A stretch of 23,759 nucleotides of DNA. Origin: a virus. A program made the translations under genes and the position numbers. The DNA is taken from the IMG/VR virus record IMGVR_UViG_3300030090_004523, positions 1 to 23,759 of that record. One strand, given 5' to 3'. Shown piece by piece: positions 1 through 8,331 of the stretch; positions within the stretch are counted from its first letter, which is position 1; each line of letters begins with the position of its first letter. The notes under the pieces are model-generated. The model did no database searches. It was not told the DNA's origin and was given only the letters and a program-made list of their open reading frames with translations.

Positions 1-190
1 GATTTGCAGAGAAAACATCTAAGTAATGAGCAGCATTACTGCCTGATTGTACTGAAGATGTAAAAAAAGTAGTTATAGAAGCAGCACCATCTGCCCACAT
101 ACCTGAAGATACAATATCTTTTACATTAGTTATAACATCACCAGATTCTGGACTATTTGGTGGTTGAATATTAAACTCTTTATAAATCAT
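1..190 (-). CDS. Phage structural protein, N-terminal fragment cut by the window edge
   Basis: An open frame of 63 codons starts at an ATG (188-190) and runs without a stop off the left edge. The start is preceded by AGGAG five bases upstream, a good ribosome binding site, and lies 17 bases after the stop of the preceding gene in the same direction. The translation begins MIYKEFNIQPP and contains a Gly/Ser/Thr-rich stretch (SSGMWADGAASITTFFTSS) of a kind I associate with structural proteins of marine T4-like phages. It continues the late structural operon. I see no catalytic motif and cannot name a specific virion part; tail-fibre or tail-associated protein is an inference from position. The rest of the gene is outside the window. 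Confidence 0.75.
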   Translation of the reverse strand, partial: MIYKEFNIQPPNSPESGDVITNVKDIVSSGMWADGAASITTFFTSSVQSGSNAAHYLDVFSAN

Positions 191-207
191 CTTTTACTCC
201 TATAAAT

Positions 208-879
208 TTAAAGTAATCCAACCGATAGGATAACATTGTTAGTTACAGTAATTGATTTAGTAGCACCTGTATCATTTCCTATAATAGTTAATTGTGTTGA
301 TTTACCTGCCGATGTTGTACTATCTGGAGATAAAGGTAATACACCAATTCTTACAGTTGAAGCAACAAGAGTTTTACTATTAGGTACATCATCATCACCT
401 AAGAAAAATGGTGTGGTAGCACCAGCTCCAGTAGCACCAGCAGCCTGTCCAACATTCATACTCACAATACTTTGGTCATGTAAAATAAATGTGTATGATT
501 GATCTGAAACATTAGCAGTAGTTGGTGTGACTGTAACTCTTGGTTGATTTAAACCACCACCCGCATTGAAAGACACTGCTTCTGGCTGTACATTAAGTAT
601 TGGCATCTTTTGAGTGTTCTTCGGAAGTGTTACTAACTTGTATCTTAATACATGATTTTCATCAGGAAAAGCTTCTAACAATGGCATGTTTTCTATAGCT
701 GCTCCATAAAAATCGGTTCCATTTGGATGTGAGGTGTCGAATAAACGATAATCAACCTCATCATCTGATAAAGCAAATTTTGTAATATTAAATGCATTTG
801 TACCTTGTGCTAATAACTCTCGACCTTTCTTAGTTAATATAGCATCTACGGTAACTGTAGTGTTATTCAGAAATCCCAT
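208..879 (-). CDS. Phage structural protein with an N-terminal LTKKGRELL motif (223 aa)
   Basis: This 223-residue protein begins MGFLNNTTVTVDAILTKKGR. The pattern TVDAxLTKKGRELLA followed by FxITKFALSDDEVDYxLFD (about residues 9-50) recurs, as I recall, in structural proteins of marine T4-like phages. The middle and C-terminal parts are rich in Thr, Val, Gly and Ser with alternating hydrophobics (for example PRVTVTPTTANVSDQSYTF), which suggests a beta-sandwich decoration or tail-surface protein. No transmembrane or catalytic motif is visible. The ATG has AGGAG about eight bases upstream, and a candidate late promoter lies 40 bases further up. It follows the giant tail protein by 81 bases and precedes another structural gene by 17. 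The virion role is inferred from position and composition; the exact location in the particle is unknown. Confidence 0.75.
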   Translation of the reverse strand: MGFLNNTTVTVDAILTKKGRELLAQGTNAFNITKFALSDDEVDYRLFDTSHPNGTDFYGAAIENMPLLEAFPDENHVLRYKLVTLPKNTQKMPILNVQPEAVSFNAGGGLNQPRVTVTPTTANVSDQSYTFILHDQSIVSMNVGQAAGATGAGATTPFFLGDDDVPNSKTLVASTVRIGVLPLSPDSTTSAGKSTQLTIIGNDTGATKSITVTNNVILSVGLL

Positions 880-919
880 AAAAAACTCCTAATTTGTGTT
901 TTGGATTGTATAATTTGAT

Positions 920-933
920 TCATATATAAATAT
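920..933 (-). promoter_or_regulatory. Candidate late promoter motif
   Basis: Read on the minus strand, the sequence is ATATTTATATATGA, located 41 bases before the ATG of the 223-residue structural gene, in an 81-base gap with no coding. The same core occurs before two other minus-strand late genes (12,497-12,510 and 14,750-14,763) and, on the plus strand, before the lone plus-strand gene (14,795-14,808). The complementary strand contains TATAAATA, the T4 late -10 sequence, so the direction is not proven. Confidence 0.45.
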
Positions 934-960
934 TACCATTTTGATTTTTTATTAAAAAAA

Positions 961-3900
961 TTATCTCCTACCTCTACGACCTCTTCTTTTTTTCTTTCTA
1001 GTTTTCTTTCTTTTTCTATTTATCTTACTTCCTAAGTCACGCGCAGATGTATCACTGCGACCTGCAACACCAGGTAATATAGTTGGCGTAATTCTACCTG
1101 ACATTCCTTTTACTTTTGGTTTTCTTTTCTTCTTTCTCTTTTTAATCCTTTTCTTTTTTCTGAAGTCATTGATAGTTTCTTCTAACTCACTTTGATTTAG
1201 AGGACGACCAAGAGATTCTTGAGCCTGCTTAATAGCAGCATCAGGTGAAGCTGGTACTCTTTTAATCTTATCACGTGTTCCTTTTTTACGTTTTCGTTTA
1301 AATTTAGCAACAATTCCTTCACCAGTATCTAATGTGGATTCACCTTCATCTTTTTGTACTAGTTTCGTAGGTGCTACTCTTGTTACCTCAACAGGTGGGC
1401 CGCCATCTTGTGTGGTTTTAAGTGTATTTTTAACTCCAGCGTAATATGAATTAAATCTTGCTTGACATTGTTCTACTAAATTGTCTATATCAACATTAAA
1501 GAATGAAGATGAGTTTGCTAATCCTAAAGATGCACTTGCTTGTGTACTAAAAAATTTCATTATCTTTTGATTATTACCGTAAATTCTAGACCCACTAATA
1601 ACTGGTTGTAGAACTTCTTTATAGTGTACATCATCCCCAAATGTAACCGAACCTGATACATAATCACCTGGTTGTTTCAAATTTTGCCAAAAAGGTATAT
1701 CGAGAAATCTATCTTTAATCTCAGAACCAGATGCTTCCTTTGTTAAATATTCTCCACTTGATGATAGAACAGAAGAGCCTGTCTCATAACTAAACATATC
1801 AACTCTACCAGTCCACTGTTCGTAATCAGTAATTGATAATCCCGCATTGAAAGAAGCAGTAACAACTATTTGAGAGTCTACATCTATCGACTCACTAAAA
1901 TATGGTTGAGTAAAAACAGGATCTCTTCCAATAATTACTTTTGGTCTTTCAAAAATATTTGGTTCAACAAGAATACCCAAATTAGGTTTGGCTCTTGCCG
2001 GTATCATCTTTCTAACTTGTGGAAACAATGATTGGTCATAATACTTTAGTAGTCTTATATAATCCCAAAAATTATTTGGAGATGTATATTTTTGCCAGTA
2101 GTTATCGGCTACATTTTTTAAACCACGATAATCTTGTTCAGTTTTGTCTCTTGGGTCTCCTAAGAAATTATCAAAATTAAGATTTGCAACAGAATTTATG
2201 ATATCATTATTTATGACATCTGTTGGAGCAAAGAAAACACCAACCTTATTTGAGTCATTTGGGGCTGTATCGTAAGCACTTATTGTTGCTCTTTTGTCAG
2301 CATTTAAATTGAAACCTGGCCTTAGTTTATTAGACTCCACCCTAATTTTATTTGTAACTCTTCTCAAAGCACCAATACTTGGTATGTTTGTTTTTGTCTC
2401 ATCTGTTATTGCTCTAAAAAAGTTGCCTGTAAATCCATCATGAGAACCTGAGTATGTAGTGGTTTGATTTGCACTTACATCACGAATACCATCTGTATCG
2501 GTGTTTAAATCTTTATTATCATCAAATGAATATCTCAATACTAAATTATTATAGGAAGATGATATTGTATTACCATCAAAAGCTTTAGGATTACCAATGT
2601 GATTTCTAAATGAGCCAGTATTTAATGTTTCTGTCCAATGCCTGTATTCCATTATCGAACCACTAAACTGAACACCTACTAATGGGTCATCTGCTTGACC
2701 ACCTATGTAGATTTCACCAGGTGTGGCGTAGGCACCTATGTAAGATGAAGAAGCAGCAACATTTAAATCCATTACTGAAGTGGAGAATTTGTCTATTTTA
2801 CTTCTTCCAGCATCATAATGTCCAACATGCAATTCAATCGATTGTGATATACCTAATGTCGAATCAGAACCAGACATTCTTCTTACCATTACAGAATAAA
2901 AATCACCATCATACACAGGAAAATTAGAAGAAGATATTTCCTTCAATCCATCAGAACCACTCAGTTGAAAAGCAACATGCCCAAAATTATCATCAGAATC
3001 ATTGTCTTTAAGTCTAATGTAAAAACTTGAGGACACATTAGGGCTGGTTGGTTCCTTTTCTACTAATATCTGATTTGAGCCGGTAGCAGCTCTAAATCTC
3101 AATTCAATAGTATCTGGCGTTCTATTAGAAGAATCATCAGTAGTCCAAATAGTTTTCACAAACTGACTATTTCTAAAATCTAGTGCTCTTGTAAACTTTC
3201 TGGCAATCTCAAACTGTGGTGTAGCATCGTCTGGTAAATCAGGACCACCGTATTCTTTGACTCTTAATATTGTTGATGGTATACCATAGGCACTTATCAA
3301 ACCTTTTATAGCCCTTACACTTCCTTTATTCTTCAGGAAGAAAGGCATATTATTAATAATACGACTCCAAATTTCTCTTGATACGTCTCTTTCAGATGTA
3401 GTTGAATAATCGTTGTATGCTGAACCTGTCACCTCTTTACCTAAAGCATACTTTGATAAAGAAATCATATCCTTACCATCATTGAGTTCCCACCCAAGGG
3501 ATTGACCAACACTTTTCAGTAAGTCTCGCGATATACCCTCTGTGAGTTTTTCCCTTCTATCAAAGACATCGGTTAAACCTTTTATATATACCCAAACATT
3601 GTCGAAGTGGTGTGCTATCATATCAACTAAAGTTAAGTAAGTCTTATTCGAAACATCATTTCTGATATGTAATGGAATAATATTACTTAACTTATTAAAG
3701 TTTTCTAAATCGTATAATGAACCACTTTGCATCTGTTCCCCAAACCAACTTACAGCTTGAGAAGAAGTCGCGTGTGCCAAAATGTACGGATCGGTTATTG
3801 TGCCTGAACCACCTGTTTTTGGCCAAGCATTATCGTAAAACTCTCCTAAAGAACTTGTAACAAAAGAAGAACTTTTGTAATACATATAATTTTCGAAAGG

Positions 3901-6900
3901 GTCGAAATTATTCTTCACATCTTTTATTTCATTGTGATAAAAATTCAAATCGGATTGTGAACCACTTATTCCTATATAGGAGGAACTAACTATTTTTAAT
4001 GATTCAATTTGTTCTACTTTAAATTTAAAATTGGATATTCTTTTTTCAGCAGAACTAAAGTTTATAAAATTTTCGAATCTTGTAAAATCTACATTCAATT
4101 CAACACTATCCAAACTTTGACTTAAAAATTCATTCTGTAGTTCATTTGATATAAATGCATCTTCAGATAATATATCACCTTCGGTTTTGTAATCAGTTGT
4201 TCTGACTTGAATAGGACTTTCAACATTCATCAAATCAGGATCTCTAAGAACAATATCACCCACTTCGGTGTCTATGAAATCAACGATTTCTACATTTTCA
4301 ATTACAGGATCTGCCATTTCTTTCACAACTGTACATTCACTAAGCGGTGATATATCAGACGGTAATGCCTCATACATTTTATAAGTTACAGAGTAAGGAT
4401 ATGGATTGCTTGTTACATCTTTTTTGAAGTTAGTCGTTAAAAAAGTTCTATTTCCAAATTTGAGATAAGTTCTTAAATCATATGGATTATACACCAAATA
4501 AGAAATTTCAAAATTTGAATAATCTATTGGCTGATCACCTTCAACAAGATATTGCTGACCATCCTCCGTAGTTAGGGCATTTGCTGCCTCTTCATATGAA
4601 CGATTTATATCTATACGATTACCATTGTGATGAATATTTCTTATCTGTGCTGTGAACGGTTTGTAAATAGGTGTTTGTGTTTCTTGTGAATTCAATGTAA
4701 TATCGGCAAAGATATTATCAACCCAAGTAACACCATATGCTGTATCGGGTGTTAAACTGTCATCCCATACATTGTGTCCATTAATTTTCAAAAACCAAGG
4801 TGCAGAAAGATTCCAATCCTCAGGAATCTCTATTGCAGTTTCATAAGAAGCCCAGCCACCAGCAGTTGTTGCATAATAGGGTTCAACAATCGTACTATAG
4901 CTGTATACAGGTGCTCCCTCTAATGAGTTCCATTCCGCATTGTCTCCATCCCACCGCCATTGATTTTGTGGACTTAAAGCTCCATCTTTGTAAGGATCGG
5001 GATCGAAAGAAAGTATCTCAGTGCCATCGTCATATACTGCATTAGGATTATAGTTGTCAGCAGCTGGATTTCTAGGCCCAAATATTAAATCTGCTCCACC
5101 AGTATCAACTTCACCTGCACCAAATGCGAAAGAAGTGACAGCTTTTTGACTACGCACTCCATCTTGTCTGGCATCATTGTTCATTTTGTAGTATGTATCA
5201 CCTATTATACAAGACCATACTGTAAAATGCCCACCATATATATCTCTTGAAAACGCAACATCCCATTCAGATGGTAAACCAGAAAATCCGTCTACCGCAA
5301 AATTTGCTGGGTAATCCTCATCAAAGAATGTACCACCACTACCTTCTTCAAAAAAGTCTCCATCTCCGTCACCCATTCTCCAAAACTGATTAGTACCTTT
5401 TATAGCAAAATAATGTTGAAATTTGCCTCCAGATCCACCTTTCTTTTGAAGCATAACTTCAAATTCACCACCATTACTATTTAATATATTATTAAAATCT
5501 TGATCTAGATCTATCCACTTTTTTAGTCCATCGTCATTTCCACCACCGCCTATTTCAGGAGAAAATTGTTCAACCATAAATGCTCTATTACAATCATCTT
5601 CACCTGAACCATTGGTGTAAAATACTATGAAAAAACCTACACGAATTGCGTTACTACCAGTTTTTCTTGTTCTTGTTATACTTTGTATTCTTCCATTTTC
5701 AAAAATATCATCGTAAAGTGTTTTGCCTGTGTCCTCAACTATAAAATTTCTAACAGCTGGAAAAAAATCATCAAATTTGTAAACTTCAACATCATTAGCA
5801 TTAGCAGTAAATGATTCTTTTAGTATCCAAATCAAGTCATCTTTAATCAACATAATTTTGTCTTGTGATCCTCCCGGATCCTCCTTTGATATTATCGTAC
5901 CAGTTTGCCATCCAGCATTTTCACCTGGTCTGGTGTTTCTTTGATAGATTGGCTCACCTTGTCCAGGAAACTGATACGGATGTGCATTAGCAACATTGTT
6001 ATAATCATCGGGATTAACAGTACCAACAGGTGCACCTGGCGCTGAACCAGCAACAGTTGTATTCCAAGTACCAGCACCATCCCATCTCCATTCACCGCCA
6101 GGACTTAATTCACCTTGCTTTGTATATTCAGGACCTAAGTTTGGTTTCCATTGATATATTGTACCTGATTTGCTTTCGATTATCCACGCACCCTCCCCTA
6201 TTCTAGTGGTTTCAGTGGTGTCACCCACCTCACCAACAAAAAAGTCTAAATTGTATTGATTTAATATCTGAGCTTGTCTAGCTGGTGGCTGTGGTTCGAT
6301 AGTCTGTGCATTTCCACTCGTATTAGCTAAGTAGCCATTAGGTGTTGGCGGCACTGCTTCTGTTGGCTCTACAGGATTGAAGGGATCGAAGTATCCTTCA
6401 GGTGGAGCAGTTGGTTTTGGTTCATTGAATATGCCAAGTGGATATATTAACTCCATACTAACACCTTTACCGATAAGAGTGCTCTTCATATCAAATTCAA
6501 TATTTATTTCATCTCCTGCACTAGCTCCAAGCGATTGTAGTTCTAATATTTCCTGCTTGACAGATAATTCTCTATGCCCATCGGTTACAGGCCAAGACTC
6601 ATAATCTACGAATACATTATTTTGGTCAATAAATTTAAGACAGTTTCCTCCTTGATTTCCTTCATTCCTAACAAACTTTGCATGATATCCTATACCAGAA
6701 CTCCCAGCATGAACGGTATCGGTTAAACCATTGTAGCCAGAAGTCCAATTTATTAATTTTATAGCATCACTGTGTAGACTTGAATCCCACGCCGCTTCTA
6801 TTATTGCAGGCTGACCAGTATTTGTATCAACCTCTATATCTTCAAAAGTATCATTTGAAATTATATTTAAATCAGTTCTTACTGTTTGTGTCTGATATCC

Positions 6901-7722
6901 CATTAGAAAAGCATCTGGTAAAGTAATCGTACCGCCAATCATATTATTAGTGAAAACAAAACCACCAGGTGCTGATGCTATTTCTAAAGTTTTAGAAGTG
7001 TTGTAATTTGTAGGTGGTGGTCCTGTTCCGGCATTGAAACCAGGTATAGAGGATGGGTCTTGATAAACTTCTTTAAATGATATACCCTCATCTATATATT
7101 CTATTCTTGTTGATTCCTGTAATTTTTGAAAATCGGTTATATATTGATGTCCGTCAGCCCCACCAAGAAAAGAATCCTCAATGTTTTTAGCTCTTAACCT
7201 TACTTCTGTTCTAGAATTAGATACAGCATCGATTATATACTTGTAGTCGGTTATAAGTAGAGTTTCAGCAATATCAGGATTTGCGTTGTATTCTTCTTCC
7301 GTTCCTTTGAAAATTTTACCAGTATTATCGATAAATATATTTGATGCATCTTGATTCAATATGTATATTTCATCTTCAAAACCAGGCTTTGTTCTAAGTA
7401 ATACAGGCTTTTCTCTACCACCTAATTCCCTTAAAAATCTGTATCTTATCTGAAATGTTCCTGTTTCGAAACCAAAATTTTCTTTCAAATTTTTTGCAGG
7501 TTTTAATTTTACAAAAACATCCTCTGTTTCTGCAAAAGCATCGGCAATACTTAAATCCTGATATTCAATAAAGTTACCACCGCTATCATACAACTCTATC
7601 AATACTTTATCTTTTGTAGGATTAGCACCCCAATTACCATTCTCATATGGCTTATTGCCCACTCTTTTTGTGATTCCACGAAGTAATCTTTCTCTATCTG
7701 CTGGTTTTAAAGCACTGGACAT
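961..7722 (-). CDS. Giant tail/baseplate structural protein with LamG-like lectin domain and basic C-terminal tail (2253 aa)
   Basis: At 2253 residues this is by far the largest gene here. Residues about 1-300 form a beta-rich start. Residues about 300-1150 are Gly/Asp/Trp-rich, with a duplicated short motif containing LSPxxxWRWDG at 535-554 and 912-932. About 1365-1495 carries helical segments ending in FLKNKGSVRAIKGLISAYG and VKEYGG, a pattern I associate with tail proteins of the P2 gpI/T4-like wedge type. About 1535-1715 reads as a LamG/concanavalin-like jelly roll (alternating strands, a FYSVMVRR-like core, then GSIMEYRHWTETL). The last ~115 residues have several Lys/Arg runs such as KKKRIKKRKKKRKPK and end GRRGRR. 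The start overlaps the upstream stop (TAATG). Gene order after gp6 suggests a gp7-like wedge or a receptor-contacting tail component; both are inference. The C-terminal basic tail is unusual for a virion protein. Confidence 0.85.
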   Translation of the reverse strand: MSSALKPADRERLLRGITKRVGNKPYENGNWGANPTKDKVLIELYDSGGNFIEYQDLSIADAFAETEDVFVKLKPAKNLKENFGFETGTFQIRYRFLRELGGREKPVLLRTKPGFEDEIYILNQDASNIFIDNTGKIFKGTEEEYNANPDIAETLLITDYKYIIDAVSNSRTEVRLRAKNIEDSFLGGADGHQYITDFQKLQESTRIEYIDEGISFKEVYQDPSSIPGFNAGTGPPPTNYNTSKTLEIASAPGGFVFTNNMIGGTITLPDAFLMGYQTQTVRTDLNIISNDTFEDIEVDTNTGQPAIIEAAWDSSLHSDAIKLINWTSGYNGLTDTVHAGSSGIGYHAKFVRNEGNQGGNCLKFIDQNNVFVDYESWPVTDGHRELSVKQEILELQSLGASAGDEINIEFDMKSTLIGKGVSMELIYPLGIFNEPKPTAPPEGYFDPFNPVEPTEAVPPTPNGYLANTSGNAQTIEPQPPARQAQILNQYNLDFFVGEVGDTTETTRIGEGAWIIESKSGTIYQWKPNLGPEYTKQGELSPGGEWRWDGAGTWNTTVAGSAPGAPVGTVNPDDYNNVANAHPYQFPGQGEPIYQRNTRPGENAGWQTGTIISKEDPGGSQDKIMLIKDDLIWILKESFTANANDVEVYKFDDFFPAVRNFIVEDTGKTLYDDIFENGRIQSITRTRKTGSNAIRVGFFIVFYTNGSGEDDCNRAFMVEQFSPEIGGGGNDDGLKKWIDLDQDFNNILNSNGGEFEVMLQKKGGSGGKFQHYFAIKGTNQFWRMGDGDGDFFEEGSGGTFFDEDYPANFAVDGFSGLPSEWDVAFSRDIYGGHFTVWSCIIGDTYYKMNNDARQDGVRSQKAVTSFAFGAGEVDTGGADLIFGPRNPAADNYNPNAVYDDGTEILSFDPDPYKDGALSPQNQWRWDGDNAEWNSLEGAPVYSYSTIVEPYYATTAGGWASYETAIEIPEDWNLSAPWFLKINGHNVWDDSLTPDTAYGVTWVDNIFADITLNSQETQTPIYKPFTAQIRNIHHNGNRIDINRSYEEAANALTTEDGQQYLVEGDQPIDYSNFEISYLVYNPYDLRTYLKFGNRTFLTTNFKKDVTSNPYPYSVTYKMYEALPSDISPLSECTVVKEMADPVIENVEIVDFIDTEVGDIVLRDPDLMNVESPIQVRTTDYKTEGDILSEDAFISNELQNEFLSQSLDSVELNVDFTRFENFINFSSAEKRISNFKFKVEQIESLKIVSSSYIGISGSQSDLNFYHNEIKDVKNNFDPFENYMYYKSSSFVTSSLGEFYDNAWPKTGGSGTITDPYILAHATSSQAVSWFGEQMQSGSLYDLENFNKLSNIIPLHIRNDVSNKTYLTLVDMIAHHFDNVWVYIKGLTDVFDRREKLTEGISRDLLKSVGQSLGWELNDGKDMISLSKYALGKEVTGSAYNDYSTTSERDVSREIWSRIINNMPFFLKNKGSVRAIKGLISAYGIPSTILRVKEYGGPDLPDDATPQFEIARKFTRALDFRNSQFVKTIWTTDDSSNRTPDTIELRFRAATGSNQILVEKEPTSPNVSSSFYIRLKDNDSDDNFGHVAFQLSGSDGLKEISSSNFPVYDGDFYSVMVRRMSGSDSTLGISQSIELHVGHYDAGRSKIDKFSTSVMDLNVAASSSYIGAYATPGEIYIGGQADDPLVGVQFSGSIMEYRHWTETLNTGSFRNHIGNPKAFDGNTISSSYNNLVLRYSFDDNKDLNTDTDGIRDVSANQTTTYSGSHDGFTGNFFRAITDETKTNIPSIGALRRVTNKIRVESNKLRPGFNLNADKRATISAYDTAPNDSNKVGVFFAPTDVINNDIINSVANLNFDNFLGDPRDKTEQDYRGLKNVADNYWQKYTSPNNFWDYIRLLKYYDQSLFPQVRKMIPARAKPNLGILVEPNIFERPKVIIGRDPVFTQPYFSESIDVDSQIVVTASFNAGLSITDYEQWTGRVDMFSYETGSSVLSSSGEYLTKEASGSEIKDRFLDIPFWQNLKQPGDYVSGSVTFGDDVHYKEVLQPVISGSRIYGNNQKIMKFFSTQASASLGLANSSSFFNVDIDNLVEQCQARFNSYYAGVKNTLKTTQDGGPPVEVTRVAPTKLVQKDEGESTLDTGEGIVAKFKRKRKKGTRDKIKRVPASPDAAIKQAQESLGRPLNQSELEETINDFRKKKRIKKRKKKRKPKVKGMSGRITPTILPGVAGRSDTSARDLGSKINRKRKKTRKKKRRGRRGRR
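4927..6120 (-). repeat. Internal duplicated protein motif (WRWDG) in the giant tail gene
   Basis: Two copies of a roughly 20-codon motif lie at 6061-6120 (residues 535-554) and 4927-4989 (residues 912-932). Both read K-x-G-x-LSP-xxx-WRWDG-x(3-4)-WN. They are 377 residues apart and the DNA has diverged, so this is an old protein-level duplication rather than a recent DNA repeat. The aromatic WRW core suggests a small surface or sugar-contacting element repeated on the virion; that role is inferred. Confidence 0.6.
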
Positions 7723-8027
7723 TATAGCTCTCTTATATCTCTATCTATTATCTGATTTATTGTATCATCATCTTTTAATTGTTCCACAACAGTAGTGGCA
7801 AATAAAGTGGTTGTTTCATCATCATACAACTCCCCTGTGTAAGGATTTTCAAAAAGTTTTATAGTACCGCTTTCGTCTCTAGTAATTAAACTACCATCAT
7901 ATGCTGAACCCGATACCGATATCTTTGTCTTTAGCCTTTCTATTTGTGTTAAATACTGCTGTTCATCTTCATCGATAAGATTTTGATAAAATGTATTGTT
8001 TTTAAGTTCTTCTTTTGTGTATGGCAT
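7722..8027 (-). CDS. Small hypothetical protein of the tail operon (101 aa)
   Basis: A 101-residue acidic protein beginning MPYTKEELKNNTFYQNLIDE. The first half is helical and charged (DEDEQQYLTQIERLKTKI, about residues 19-36). A short loop with Gly/Ser follows, then LFENPYTGELYDDE and a helical C-terminus ending IIDRDIREL. It has no transmembrane segment, cysteine cluster or known catalytic motif. It sits between the ferredoxin gene and the giant tail gene, and its stop and start codons overlap both neighbours by one base (TAATG), so translation of the three is probably coupled. A chaperone or small baseplate component is possible from position only; I do not recognise the family. Confidence 0.7.
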   Translation of the reverse strand: MPYTKEELKNNTFYQNLIDEDEQQYLTQIERLKTKISVSGSAYDGSLITRDESGTIKLFENPYTGELYDDETTTLFATTVVEQLKDDDTINQIIDRDIREL

Positions 8028-8329
8028 TAATCCATCTCCCTACCGAAAAAATCATAATTTAGTTTTATGTACTTTTCCCACTCAGCCGGAACCTCTGATT
8101 CTTCATAAATTGCTTCTACTGGACATTCGGGTTCACAAGCAGCACAATCTATACATTCATCAGGATCAATGTAAAGTGAATCGGTTTCCTTTGGGATAAA
8201 ACCATCTGCTTTTGCCTCTTCACCTGAACCCTCTTTATCATAAGGCCCGTGAATACAATCTACTGGACAAACCTCAACACAAGCAGTATCGCAAGTTCCT
8301 ACACATGGTTCTACTATTATATATGGCAT
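8027..8329 (-). CDS. FdxA-type iron-sulfur ferredoxin (7Fe/8Fe class, 100 aa)
   Basis: This small electron-transfer protein has the cysteine layout of Azotobacter FdI/Thermus-type ferredoxins: C9, C17, C21-P, C25, then C59-x2-C62-x2-C65-x3-C69-P. By family knowledge C21, C59, C62 and C65 bind a 4Fe-4S cluster, and C9, C17 and C69 bind a 3Fe-4S cluster. Here an extra C13 lies between C9 and C17, where many 7Fe proteins have Lys or Val, so a second 4Fe-4S cluster is possible. Residues 27-52 form an acidic loop longer than in the shortest family members, and the C-terminus (VPAEWEKYIKLNYDFFG) matches the usual family tail. The gene lies inside the baseplate/tail operon, two bases after the preceding gene and overlapping the next by one base. 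Its role there is unknown: an auxiliary metabolic gene supplying electrons late in infection, or a virion-associated Fe-S protein. Confidence 0.92.
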   Translation of the reverse strand: MPYIIVEPCVGTCDTACVEVCPVDCIHGPYDKEGSGEEAKADGFIPKETDSLYIDPDECIDCAACEPECPVEAIYEESEVPAEWEKYIKLNYDFFGREMD

Positions 8330-8331
8330 TT

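Noticed and set aside
236-502. Plus-strand reading frame of 88 codons, and similar opposite-strand frames elsewhere
   Set aside because: They lie wholly inside convincing minus-strand genes and have no ribosome site or recognisable domain.
961-7722. The giant gene as two genes fused by an assembly error
   Set aside because: The reading frame is intact and codon use is even across it, and large tail proteins of this kind occur in marine phages; no frameshift signature is seen.
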